64,000 bases of DNA from Lysobacter lycopersici. Lineage in GTDB: Bacteria > Pseudomonadota > Gammaproteobacteria > Xanthomonadales > Xanthomonadaceae. Within the stretch, counting starts at the first letter, position 1. Every line of letters starts with the position of its first letter. The position numbers were made by a program, and so were the translations under genes. Positions 12,491-22,167 of this stretch are shown piece by piece. Location: contig NZ_CP041742.1 in NCBI RefSeq assembly GCF_007556775.1, positions 1,116,001-1,180,000 on the forward strand. Reading direction: 5' to 3'. Under the pieces are notes generated by a model. The model had not been told where the DNA came from. It ran no database searches and was given only the letters and a program-made list of their open reading frames with translations.

Positions 12491-12517
12491 AAAAACGAAA
12501 AGGCGCCGAGGCGCCTT
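12491..12517 (-). terminator. thrS leader attenuator terminator
   Basis: Minus strand: AAGGCGCC, loop TC, GGCGCCTT, then TTCGTTTTT, a complete intrinsic terminator located between the leader ORF and the thrS start rather than after a gene. The apex and 3' arm contain TCGGCG (12509-12504), complementary to CGCCGA (12541-12536) just after the leader stop codon, which could form an antiterminator. Confidence 0.75.
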
Positions 12518-12544
12518 CCGAATCATTCGAATGCGTCGGCGGGT

Positions 12545-12571
12545 TCAGCGATGGGCCTTGGTAGTGCTCAT
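12545..12571 (-). CDS. putative thrS leader peptide MSTTKAHR
   Basis: An eight-codon ORF, ATG AGC ACT ACC AAG GCC CAT CGC TGA, with two adjacent threonine codons, inside the thrS leader. An in-frame GTG 33 bases upstream (at 12604) would add a further Thr codon and give a 19-residue version. The ribosome site is weak (GAG about eight bases ahead of the ATG). The stop codon sits immediately before the antiterminator candidate. Stalling at ACT-ACC when charged tRNA-Thr is scarce would leave that segment free, while a ribosome at the stop would cover it. Too short to prove as coding; the context makes it plausible. Confidence 0.55.
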   Translation of the reverse strand: MSTTKAHR

Positions 12572-12627
12572 GTCGCACGCTCGACGGCGGTTTCCCGGCG
12601 TCACCCGTAGCTGCTGCAGAGGCCGGA

Positions 12628-12656
12628 ACGTTAGGGCCGCACAGGCTGAAAGTCAA
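12628..12656 (-). promoter_or_regulatory. sigma70 promoter for thrS leader
   Basis: Minus strand: TTGACT (12656-12651), a 17-base spacer, and TAACGT (12633-12628). This is a close match to consensus, placing the transcript start near 12621 and giving a leader of about 145 bases. Confidence 0.65.
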
Positions 12657-12728
12657 CGAAAAAGCCGGCTGCAGCGAGGTCCGCGCGGCCCTAAACTCGC
12701 AGTTCCCGGAACGGCGAGTCCAGCAACG

Positions 12729-13661
12729 ATGTCGCAAAGCATCCACGACTTCCACGACGACCCGCGCAATGCAGGGATCCGGATCTGGATCAACGGCGAA
12801 CTGAAGCCGCGGGCCGAGGCAGTGGTTTCCGTTTTCGACAGCGGTTTCGTGCTCGGCGACGGCGTCTGGGAAGGCTTGCGCGTGGTCGACGGGCACCCGG
12901 CCTTCCTCGACGAACACCTCGACCGGCTGTTCGAAGGCGCCAAGGCGATCGCGCTGGACATCGGCCTCGACCGCGCCGGACTGACCCGCGCGATCCATGA
13001 CACCCTCGCCGCCAACGACATGCGCGACGGCGCGCACCTGCGGCTGATGGCGACGCGCGGCCCGAAGCGCACGCCCTACCAGGATCCGCGCGCCAGCGCG
13101 GGGGCGGCGACGGTGGTGATCATCGCCGAACACAAGGTCGCGAAGCCGGAGACGCTCGCCGCCGGACTCAAGCTGTTCACCGTGCACGTGCGCCGCGGGT
13201 ATCCCGACGTGCAGGATCCGAAGCTCAACAGCCACAGCAAGCTCAACTGCATCACCGCCTGCATCCAGGCCATCGAAGCCGGCGCCGACGAGGCGCTGAT
13301 GCTGGATCCGCACGGTTTCGTCGCGACCTGCAATTCCACGCACTTCTTCATCGTGCGCAAGGGCGAAGTGTGGACGTCGAGCGGCGATTACTGCCTGGGC
13401 GGAATCACCCGCGCCAACGTGCTGCGGATCTGCCGCGAAAACGGCATTCCCTGCTTCGAGAAGAATTTCAGCCTGACCCAGGTTTATTCCGCCGACGAAG
13501 CCTTCACCACCGGCACTTTCGCCGGCCTCGCGCCGGTACGCTCGGTCGATGGCCGCAAGATCGGCGATGGCAGCCTGCCCGGCCCCATGACCGCGCGCCT
13601 GCAAACGCTGTACCGCGAACTCGCGAAACGCGACGTTGCGAACCGTTGGCCGACTGCATGA
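12729..13661 (+). CDS. class IV PLP-dependent aminotransferase (branched-chain/D-amino-acid type)
   Basis: 310 aa. Fold-type IV aminotransferase. It shows [38 protein letters not shown] at the N-terminus, the PLP-lysine in [29 protein letters not shown], and the phosphate-binding [17 protein letters not shown] near the end. Substrate could be branched-chain amino acids, D-amino acids or aminodeoxychorismate-like compounds; motifs do not decide. Start ATG 12729 is chosen because [17 protein letters not shown] leads straight into the fold. Its stop overlaps the next gene's ATG (ATGA), so the two are translationally coupled. Similar aminotransferase and sulfotransferase-like domains are joined in one plant protein (my recollection of Arabidopsis branched-chain aminotransferase-like proteins). 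Confidence 0.9.
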   Translation: MSQSIHDFHDDPRNAGIRIWINGELKPRAEAVVSVFDSGFVLGDGVWEGLRVVDGHPAFLDEHLDRLFEGAKAIALDIGLDRAGLTRAIHDTLAANDMRDGAHLRLMATRGPKRTPYQDPRASAGAATVVIIAEHKVAKPETLAAGLKLFTVHVRRGYPDVQDPKLNSHSKLNCITACIQAIEAGADEALMLDPHGFVATCNSTHFFIVRKGEVWTSSGDYCLGGITRANVLRICRENGIPCFEKNFSLTQVYSADEAFTTGTFAGLAPVRSVDGRKIGDGSLPGPMTARLQTLYRELAKRDVANRWPTA

Positions 13662-14386
13662 CCCTGCGGATCGCGATGTGGTCGGGGCCGCGCAACATCT
13701 CGACCGCGATGATGCGCGCCTGGGAGAACCGCGGCGATTGCGCGGTGAGCGACGAACCGCTGTACGCGGCCTACCTCGCCGCGACCGGCCTCGACCATCC
13801 CGGCCGCGACGAAGTGATCGCCGCTGGCGAGACCGACTGGCGCCGCGTCGTCGATGCGCTGCTCGGCCCCGCACCCGGCGACGTGTCGGTCTGGTACCAG
13901 AAACACATGAGCCATCACTTGCTGCCGGGTATGGACACGGAATGGGTGTTCGGCCTGCGCAACGTGTTCCTGATCCGCAATCCGGCCGAAGTGGTGGCCT
14001 CGTACATCAAGTCGCGTGCGACGGTGGCGCCGGAGGACATCGGCCTGCTGCAGCAGGCAGCGCTGTTCCAGCAATTGCGCGGGCGGACTGGCGAAACGCC
14101 CATGGTGATCGATGCCGGCGATTTCCTGCGCGCGCCGGAGGCGCATCTGCGCGCGATCTGCGATGCGCTGGGAATCGCATTCACCCCGCGCATGCTGTCG
14201 TGGCCGCCCGGTCCGCGCGCCAGCGACGGCGTATGGGCGCCGCATTGGTACGACGCGGTGTGGGAATCGACCGGTTTCGAAGCGTGGCGTCCGCGGGAAA
14301 CCGCGCTGTCCGGCGATGCGCGTGCGGTCGCGGATGCCTGCCGGCCCGCCTACGAAGCCTTGCACGCGCAACGGATCAGGATCTGA
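13658..14386 (+). CDS. sulfotransferase-like P-loop protein coupled to aminotransferase
   Basis: 242 aa. Sulfotransferase family fold. The 5'-phosphosulfate loop is in [20 protein letters not shown] (about 4-23), and the 3'-phosphate-binding Arg/Ser motif is in [19 protein letters not shown] (about 107-125). Further conserved pieces are [19 protein letters not shown] and [17 protein letters not shown]. If active it would move sulfate from PAPS to an unknown acceptor. There is no signal peptide, so it is cytoplasmic. It overlaps the aminotransferase by four bases and nothing else shares the operon. The acceptor may be the aminotransferase's substrate or product, which is inference. A P-loop hydrolase role with lost sulfotransferase activity cannot be excluded. 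Confidence 0.8.
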   Translation: MTLRIAMWSGPRNISTAMMRAWENRGDCAVSDEPLYAAYLAATGLDHPGRDEVIAAGETDWRRVVDALLGPAPGDVSVWYQKHMSHHLLPGMDTEWVFGLRNVFLIRNPAEVVASYIKSRATVAPEDIGLLQQAALFQQLRGRTGETPMVIDAGDFLRAPEAHLRAICDALGIAFTPRMLSWPPGPRASDGVWAPHWYDAVWESTGFEAWRPRETALSGDARAVADACRPAYEALHAQRIRI

Positions 14387-14392
14387 CTCCGC

Positions 14393-14421
14393 CAAAAAAA
14401 CAAAACCGCCTGGCGGCGGTT
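14393..14421 (-). terminator. intrinsic terminator for tRNA-Val
   Basis: Minus strand: stem AACCGCC/GGCGGTT with a four-base loop, followed by TTTTGTTTTTTT. The strong T-run is on the minus strand, so it ends the tRNA-Val transcript. It may also weakly stop the plus-strand sulfotransferase gene. Confidence 0.75.
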
Positions 14422-14477
14422 CCGTGTCTTCGCAGCGTTCGTTCCAGCACCACGCCAGCACTCTCTGGGAGCGGGCG

Positions 14478-14552
14478 TGGTGGGCGGTACAGGGTTCGAA
14501 CCTGTGACCCCCACCATGTCAAGGTGATGCTCTACCGCTGAGCTAACCGCCC
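14478..14552 (-). tRNA. tRNA-Val (anticodon GAC)
   Basis: A 75-base cloverleaf on the minus strand with CCA encoded. Acceptor GGGCGGT/ACCGCCC, D-arm TAGCTCAGCGGTAGAGCA, anticodon stem CACC/GGTG enclosing loop TTGACAT, and T-arm CACAGGTTCGAACCCTGT are all present. Positions 34-36 read GAC, for GUC/GUU valine codons. Confidence 0.95.
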
Positions 14553-14575
14553 TGGAACCCCTTCGCGGGGCGCGA

Positions 14576-14605
14576 ATTGTAGCCCAGCCCCGGGCCCGGG
14601 GCCAA
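14576..14605 (-). promoter_or_regulatory. candidate promoter for tRNA-Val
   Basis: Minus strand: TTGGCC, an 18-base GC-rich spacer containing a palindrome around 14588-14603, and TACAAT. The GC-rich stretch after the -10 is typical of growth-rate-controlled stable RNA promoters. Confidence 0.45.
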
Positions 14606-14610
14606 CCGGT

Positions 14611-16650
<2,040 letters not shown>

Positions 16651-16785
16651 CGGGGGCTGCTCCTGCAATCGGCAAGTCTAGCCCGGCGGGCAATTCGGTG
16701 TTTTCCGATGCGACGAAGTGCGTTCCACCGATCCGCCATGGATCGACGCGTGGCCAGGATGGAGGCATCCACACGGGGAACGAAC

Positions 16786-17331
16786 ATGCGCCGGCAACAC
16801 CTCGGATTCACCCTGATCGAAGCGACCCTGGCCCTGGCCGTGGCCGGCGTGGTGGCGGGAATCGCCATCCCTGCCGTCACCGGCACGATTTCGGCCGTGC
16901 ACGCCGCCACCGCCAAGGCCGCGATGGTCGAAACCTTCAGCAAGGCGTTGACCCATTCCACCGTCACCGGCGCGGAAGTGGTGCTGTGCCCGACCTCGGG
17001 CGGCGACGCCTGCGCCGACACCATCGATTGGAGCGGCGGCTGGATCGCCTTCGCGGACCTCGACGGCAACCGCAACCGCGGACCCAATGAGACCCTGTTG
17101 CAGCAGCAGGCGGCGTTGACCAATGGCGCACACCTGCGCGGGACTTCGGGGCGCAAGCGACTGGTGTTCCAGCCCGGGGGCGGAGCCGCGGCGGGTTCCA
17201 ACGTCACCTTCACGTTGTGCGACTCGCGCGGGGTCGCGAAGGCCACCACGTTGGTCCTGGCCAACAACGGTCGCTTCCGGCAAGGCAAGCCCACTGCCGA
17301 TGCCGCGTGGGCCTGCATGCAGCCCCCGTAA
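16786..17331 (+). CDS. type IV pilin-like protein, GspH/FimT family
   Basis: 181 aa with a class III prepilin leader: MRRQHLG followed by FTLIEATLALAVAGVVAGIAIPAV, with cleavage after Gly and Glu at +5. The remainder is the Cys-containing beta-rich domain of GspH/FimT minor pilins (VVLCPTSGGDACADTIDWSGGWIAFADLDGN, FTLCDSRG, ANNGRFRQG). It would be processed by PilD and enter the pilus or a pseudopilus tip. It stands alone between uvrB and tRNA-Asn, separated from the pilin operon on the other strand, so it is a second fimT-like gene in the region. A gggga stretch before ATG 16786 supports this start; ATG 16759 would add nine residues. Confidence 0.85.
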   Translation: MRRQHLGFTLIEATLALAVAGVVAGIAIPAVTGTISAVHAATAKAAMVETFSKALTHSTVTGAEVVLCPTSGGDACADTIDWSGGWIAFADLDGNRNRGPNETLLQQQAALTNGAHLRGTSGRKRLVFQPGGGAAAGSNVTFTLCDSRGVAKATTLVLANNGRFRQGKPTADAAWACMQPP

Positions 17332-17341
17332 GGGCCGGAAC

Positions 17342-17370
17342 TTGCGCCGTTTCCGGGCCGACGGCACAAT
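17342..17370 (+). promoter_or_regulatory. promoter for tRNA-Asn
   Basis: TTGCGC, a 17-base spacer, and CACAAT, ending ten bases before the mature tRNA. It begins 11 bases after the upstream pilin stop. Confidence 0.5.
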
Positions 17371-17379
17371 GTCGCCCCC

Positions 17380-17456
17380 GCCCGAATAGCTCAGCCGGTT
17401 AGAGCACTTGACTGTTAATCAGGGGGTCGTTGGTTCGAGTCCAACTTCGGGCGCCA
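17380..17456 (+). tRNA. tRNA-Asn (anticodon GUU)
   Basis: A 77-base cloverleaf: acceptor GCCCGAA/TTCGGGC, D-arm TAGCTCAGCCGGTTAGAGCA, anticodon loop CTGTTAA with GTT at 34-36, T-arm GTTGGTTCGAGTCCAAC, CCA encoded. No duplicated 3' end or integrase nearby suggests use as an attachment site. Confidence 0.96.
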
Positions 17457-17468
17457 GATCCAGATGAA

Positions 17469-17504
17469 CGAAAAGGCCGCGATTGCTCGCGGCCTTTTCG
17501 TTTT
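17469..17504 (+). terminator. intrinsic terminator after tRNA-Asn (near bidirectional)
   Basis: A thirteen-base-pair stem CGAAAAGGCCGCG/CGCGGCCTTTTCG with a six-base loop, then TTTT. The stem is symmetric and can also end the minus-strand pilin operon beyond pilE. Confidence 0.9.
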
Positions 17505-17537
17505 CCGGCATTGTGTTTCGTTAAATGAAGCTGTCGC

Positions 17538-17957
17538 CTAGAAGCATTGCGACACGTCAGCACCGGCGCTGCCGGACACCGCTTTGGCTCCCTTCTCGTT
17601 GACGGTCATCGTGCGGCAAAGGGTGTCCTTCGCCAGTTGCCTGCCCTGCGGGGTCGCCGTCAACGTGTAGGTCGTGTCCGCGTCCGCCCCTGCGGCAACC
17701 GCAAAAGCGTAAACGCCCTTCAGATCGTTGGCGCATGCCAAGTCCTTCGGCAACTCGGCGTCCTTGTAGGTCATCTTCGTGGCGTAGTAGTGCTCCATGA
17801 ACTGGGCCTCCTCCATCAGGCAGGCCGCGCCCGTGGAGCGCTTCGTTTTCACGACCTCGCGGACGTAGCTCGGATAGACGAGCGCCGCGAGGATCGCGAT
17901 GATCCCGATGACGATCATCAACTCGACCAGGGTGAATCCCTTGCTTCGGGTTTGCAT
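17538..17957 (-). CDS. pilE: type IV minor pilin PilE
   Basis: 139 aa. Prepilin leader MQTRSKG, then FTLVELMIVIGIIAILAALVYPSY with Glu at +5. A compact globular domain with cysteines follows (ACLMEEAQFMEHYYATKMTY, ending SAGADVSQCF). In the tip complex with FimT/PilV/PilW/PilX/PilY1 it primes pilus assembly. ATG 17957 has GGGAG about seven bases upstream; an ATG six codons earlier would spoil the short leader. It is last in the operon, 14 bases after pilY1. No separate pilY2 gene lies between, unlike P. aeruginosa. Confidence 0.9.
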   Translation of the reverse strand: MQTRSKGFTLVELMIVIGIIAILAALVYPSYVREVVKTKRSTGAACLMEEAQFMEHYYATKMTYKDAELPKDLACANDLKGVYAFAVAAGADADTTYTLTATPQGRQLAKDTLCRTMTVNEKGAKAVSGSAGADVSQCF

Positions 17958-17971
17958 TGCGTCTCCCGTGT

Positions 17972-20900
17972 TCATTGCGCCGGAACCACTTCGCGCCAGT
18001 TGACGCGTGCCGGGGTGCCGCCAGGCTGGCCACCGAGCTCATGGCTGTCGGTATTGCCTTCGCCGCCATCCTCGCTGCTGAAGGCGCCCGTGCCCACCGT
18101 CGCAAGCACGCTGGTCACGTTCACTTCCGTCGGCATGCCGCCGTTGACGCCGATCGACCCAAGCGCACCGCCGGCGTTGCCACCGCCATCGGCGAGCGAA
18201 GCATCGTCGCCGAAATAGGCCCCCGACTCCGGACTGGTGCCGGTGTACAGATCGATCGCATTGAGGAAGCCGCTACCGACCGTGCTCTTGCAATCGCTGC
18301 CATTCGGCGGGATGACCGTGGACAAGTACATCGCCGTCCCGTAGATCGTCGGCGCGGAAATCGTCCGCTCCGGCACGGGCAGGTCGATGTACCAGCCCTG
18401 CTTGTCGGGGGGCAGCGCCGAATAATTCTCGAAACCGCGCGCTTCGGCGCCCGACTCGGTGGTACCCGAATACGGGATCGTGCGTTCCTGCAGGTCGTCG
18501 CGGCTGGTAATGGTGCTGGCCACATCCTTGATGCCGTACAGGGTCTGCGTGGTCTGCGTGGCGACGCCAGGCATGTCGCTGCTGGAGATGAAGCGCCCGG
18601 TGCCGAAACCCACGAAGATATTGCCGGAACTGTCGCGTCCGACACCGATGCCGCCGGTGATGGGCTGCGGGTTGTTTGCGTCGTCCTTGGCCTGGAACAG
18701 CTTCACGGCCGTCGCTGGCGGCGTGTTGCCGGTGAAGTCCCAGCGCCAGACGTTGCCCTTCAGGTCGCCGCCATAGACGGTATCCACCTTGTTGTCGCCA
18801 TTCAGGTCGGCCATGCCCAGGGACATCAGGCCATTGCCGCTACCGGAATCCACGACGATCTTGCTCGTCGCCGCGATGCCGCCGTTCGCGTTCAGTTCGT
18901 ACACGAACAGGGTCGCCGAACCGTTCGGGCTGTCGATGCCGTTGGGAACGAAGGCATAAGTCTTGCCGCCGTTGCCCTTGCGGATCAGCACGCGGCCAAG
19001 CACATAGCCCATGTCCTTTTCGGTAGTGCTGTCCTGGGTGGTGTTGTCCCACAGCACATCACCCGTATCCATGGAGCCCGGGGCAGTCACGTCCAGCGCG
19101 AACACGCCACGCCCGCCGCGGCCCAGCGCGCCCACCAGGATGTTCTTGTCGTTGCCCTGGTCGGCACGGCTGATCACGTCGATCTGCCCATCGACGAAAT
19201 AACGATGGTCGTAGGCGGTGGCGCTGAGGCTGGCCATGGCCGTGTAGTCGATGCCCTTGGGCACGTAGGAGAACAGCACCTGGCCGCGGGTGGTGGTGTG
19301 GCTGCTGTCCGCGTCGATGGCATGCAGCATGCCGTCGTTGGCGCCGATATAGACCGTCTTGGTGTCTTCCTCGTATGCCGGCGAGGAATCGACGATGTCG
19401 CCGATCGGGTACGCGCGCTTGCGCAGGGTTCCGTTGGTCTGGCCGATTTCCTTGCTCTGGTCGCCGCGCAGGTAGGCGATGTTATCGGTGGCCGTGGCTT
19501 CGTCGGCCTGGCCGGTGCGCGCCGCGAAATCGCTGGCGCCGGACATGCCGCTGTTGAACAGCGCCGCCGTGCCGCCCTTCATGGTCAGTACGGTGCGGTT
19601 CTTGAAGTTGGCATTGGCCTGCCCCGTACCGAAGGTCTGGGACAGGATCCAGTCCGGCGTGGTGGAGACCCCGGTCAACCCGCTGTTGAACGGGCTCGCG
19701 ATCATGTCGCCTATCCAGGAGCCGGAGGTGAAACCGGCCACGAAGGTGATCGTGCTGGTATCGGTCTTGGTGGAACTGGAGGCGATGTTGGACCCGGACG
19801 CACTGCGCGAGTCGATGGTGGACAACGCATTGATCAGGGCCGTGGCGAACTTGTCGCTGTTGTTCGCCACCACGAACTTGCCGCGGCTGTTCAGGGCGGC
19901 GTGCCAGAGATCATCGATGCGCTTGGGTCCTTCTCCGCCGGTCGTCGGGTCCTGGTTCCATGGCGAAGGCGGCGGGCTGTTCTGGTCCAGGTTGCCTTGC
20001 AGGCCGATGGACACGCCGAAGGTCACCATGTGCTGCCAGTCGGCAGGATCCGCCGAACTGGACAGGACATTGTTCGGCCAACTCGTGCCGGTCTTCAGGT
20101 CGGTGCTCCAATACTTGTAGGCCACGTCGGCCAGGGTATCGGTATAGGAATCCGGGTATTGCGGAGCATTGCCGTCGACGTCGGTGTTGGTGGACTTGTC
20201 GGCGTTGCCTACCTTGGTGTAGCCGGAGTCGTCGTTCCAATAACCGTCCGTGGTCAGGATGGCGTAGTTCTGCCGGCAGGTCAGGGTGGCCTTGGTGGAG
20301 TCCACGTACCAAGGATCATCCTTCCCGAAGTATCGTGCCGCACGCTGCAGCGCGCCCTTGAGCGGGGTGCCGTTGTTGGCGATCGTTCCCTGAAGCCTGG
20401 AATAGAAGTTGTCGCGATTCGTGCCTTCGAACAAGCCGCCGTTCGTGGCGTAGGGAATGGGATAGGCGGGCGCGCTTCCGGAGGTATTGATCGTGTTGCC
20501 GCTGGTGTTCCGGTTCCAGATGGTGTCGTAGCCCACGCGGTAGTTCTTACCCAGCCGCCCGAACGCTTCCGAGGCGCCGGCCTTGGCCATCTTGTTGCGG
20601 CTGCGGTGGTACTGGTACCAGTTGGCGAAATTCTGCAGTTCGTCCTGCTGGCTGCGATTGGTGGGCGCAGTGGCGCTGCTGGTCGGCGTCTGGTCCACCC
20701 AGGAATTCTTGGCCGTGACCTTGTAGGTGATGTTGGTCACCTTCGAATACGCATAGATCCTGAAGCTGATGCCCGTGGCGGAACCCGTATAGGTCACGCT
20801 TTCTGTATTGCTGCTTCCCGTACTCGTGTCATACGTGCCGCCGGAACAACTGCTGTTCGCATAGACCGACAAGTCGCCATCGCCGGATCCACCCGACGTG

Positions 20901-21586
20901 GCGATGGTGATGGAGTCGTAACCGGCGTTGGTGACGGAAATGCACGAAGACCAGCTGCTCTTGTTGATCGAGGCGATCGTCGTGGTATCGATCAAGGTCG
21001 TCGTATTTGCGGTTGCCAGCTTGACCTGGACAACGCCGCCGTTGTAGCTGTTCGACGAACTCGAGGTGGCGATCCGGTATTTGTCGTAATTGCTCGTGGT
21101 CGTTCCCGGGTTGGAAACGCCGGACTTCGGGACGTAGAAATACGACTCCTCGCTGTCGCGCAAGTCGACCTTGCTCGAGGTCGGGCTGGTGTAGCTGCTG
21201 GCCGCGTTCTTGAAGTCGGCAGCCGCAAGCCGCGCGTTCAAATCCACGCTGGACGTGCGCCACGGCAAGTACGTGGTGTGGGGATCGTAATAGAGCGTGT
21301 TGTTGACGTAGGAGCGATGGGAGACGCTGTCGTCCAGGTCCGTCGTGTCTTCGTTCTTGCCATCGGCACGCATCAGCGTGTCTTCCATCGACCCCGAATC
21401 GTCCAGGATCAACAGGATGTTCGGCGGAATGGCATTGCCGCCGGTCAGCAACGGATAGTTCGGAAACGAAGTCGTGGCGGCATGGACCGGCAAGCCGGCC
21501 AGCGCAACCAGCGCGGTGATGCCCATCACGCCCATGCGGTACCGCAGCGTGGGTTTGCGGAATGGCAATGTCTTCTTCGTTTTCAT
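17972..21586 (-). CDS. pilY1: type IV pilus tip adhesin PilY1
   Basis: 1204 aa, secreted. The signal sequence ends near LPVHA (about residue 36). A von Willebrand A-like region begins NILLILDDSGSM, with MIDAS residues at about 62-66. A Ser/Thr/Gly-rich stretch with two cysteine-containing segments occupies about 170-310. The C-terminal half is a PilC/PilY beta-propeller (TVYIGANDGMLHAID, GRGGRGVFALDVTAPG). A calcium loop DLNGDNKVD sits at about 925-935, the kind of site that sets retraction versus extension in Pseudomonas. ATG 21586 (MKTKKT) is preferred because GGAG lies seven bases upstream; ATG 21598 overlaps the pilX stop. The protein would act in adhesion, twitching and surface sensing. 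Confidence 0.93.
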   Translation of the reverse strand: MKTKKTLPFRKPTLRYRMGVMGITALVALAGLPVHAATTSFPNYPLLTGGNAIPPNILLILDDSGSMEDTLMRADGKNEDTTDLDDSVSHRSYVNNTLYYDPHTTYLPWRTSSVDLNARLAAADFKNAASSYTSPTSSKVDLRDSEESYFYVPKSGVSNPGTTTSNYDKYRIATSSSSNSYNGGVVQVKLATANTTTLIDTTTIASINKSSWSSCISVTNAGYDSITIATSGGSGDGDLSVYANSSCSGGTYDTSTGSSNTESVTYTGSATGISFRIYAYSKVTNITYKVTAKNSWVDQTPTSSATAPTNRSQQDELQNFANWYQYHRSRNKMAKAGASEAFGRLGKNYRVGYDTIWNRNTSGNTINTSGSAPAYPIPYATNGGLFEGTNRDNFYSRLQGTIANNGTPLKGALQRAARYFGKDDPWYVDSTKATLTCRQNYAILTTDGYWNDDSGYTKVGNADKSTNTDVDGNAPQYPDSYTDTLADVAYKYWSTDLKTGTSWPNNVLSSSADPADWQHMVTFGVSIGLQGNLDQNSPPPSPWNQDPTTGGEGPKRIDDLWHAALNSRGKFVVANNSDKFATALINALSTIDSRSASGSNIASSSTKTDTSTITFVAGFTSGSWIGDMIASPFNSGLTGVSTTPDWILSQTFGTGQANANFKNRTVLTMKGGTAALFNSGMSGASDFAARTGQADEATATDNIAYLRGDQSKEIGQTNGTLRKRAYPIGDIVDSSPAYEEDTKTVYIGANDGMLHAIDADSSHTTTRGQVLFSYVPKGIDYTAMASLSATAYDHRYFVDGQIDVISRADQGNDKNILVGALGRGGRGVFALDVTAPGSMDTGDVLWDNTTQDSTTEKDMGYVLGRVLIRKGNGGKTYAFVPNGIDSPNGSATLFVYELNANGGIAATSKIVVDSGSGNGLMSLGMADLNGDNKVDTVYGGDLKGNVWRWDFTGNTPPATAVKLFQAKDDANNPQPITGGIGVGRDSSGNIFVGFGTGRFISSSDMPGVATQTTQTLYGIKDVASTITSRDDLQERTIPYSGTTESGAEARGFENYSALPPDKQGWYIDLPVPERTISAPTIYGTAMYLSTVIPPNGSDCKSTVGSGFLNAIDLYTGTSPESGAYFGDDASLADGGGNAGGALGSIGVNGGMPTEVNVTSVLATVGTGAFSSEDGGEGNTDSHELGGQPGGTPARVNWREVVPAQ

Positions 21587-21597
21587 GGTGCGCTCCA

Positions 21598-22167
21598 TCA
21601 GCGCCGGTACAACGACTGGAGAACCACCTCGACGCCATTCGGCGTGGCGGCATGGGAAGTGATGCGGTAGACGTTCTGGGTCGCGCCCGACTCCGGCGGC
21701 GGCTTGCCTATGTCGACGGAACCGCCGCTGCCGCCTGCGGCGTTGGTGGTCACGCCGAAATCCTCGATCACGAATTGCGGCGTAATGGGCTCCTGATCAC
21801 CGCCCATCGACACTGGATCCCCGTCCTTGTATCCACTGCTACCGGTCCAGAAGCCATCGGCTTCCCACGCCGGGAGCGCAGGCGGCACGACCATCGCGCA
21901 ATATCCATTCGCATCGCAGCCCGACGCGGGGAAGTCGATCGCTGCACCATCTCGCACGCTCAACTCGGCCTGGCGCAGGCCCGCCTCCGCCGCCTGGAAC
22001 GCCATGCTGCGCGCCATGGTGTTGGAGGCCATGCGTTCCTCCATGATGGCGCCACGCATCGATGCGATGCCGAGCAGGGTCACGATCAGCAACAGCAACA
22101 GGACGACCGGCAGGGCCGCACCCGATTGGCCGCGAAACGAATGACCGATGGAAGGATTGGTCTTCAT
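21598..22167 (-). CDS. pilX: type IV minor pilin PilX
   Basis: 189 aa. The N-terminus RGQSGAALPVVLLLLLIVTLLGIASMRG is the degenerate prepilin leader and helix of PilX, which lacks the usual FTLxE. AFQAAEAGLRQAELSVRDG is the conserved PilX continuation. A non-conserved Gly-rich C-terminal half follows. It forms part of the PilVWX-PilY1 priming complex at the pilus tip. Its ATG overlaps the pilW stop by four bases, and its stop touches the first possible pilY1 ATG. Confidence 0.9.
   Translation of the reverse strand: MKTNPSIGHSFRGQSGAALPVVLLLLLIVTLLGIASMRGAIMEERMASNTMARSMAFQAAEAGLRQAELSVRDGAAIDFPASGCDANGYCAMVVPPALPAWEADGFWTGSSGYKDGDPVSMGGDQEPITPQFVIEDFGVTTNAAGGSGGSVDIGKPPPESGATQNVYRITSHAATPNGVEVVLQSLYRR

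Noticed and set aside
14401-14421. Terminator of the sulfotransferase gene on the plus strand
   Set aside because: The T-run after the hairpin is on the minus strand, fitting tRNA-Val instead.
17380-17456. tRNA-Asn as an integration site
   Set aside because: No duplicated tRNA 3' end, integrase or island-like DNA is found next to it.
17957-21670. Open frame of over 1200 codons antisense to pilY1
   Set aside because: It is the mirror of PilY1 codon bias, without signal or motifs. The PilY1 frame has all expected domains.
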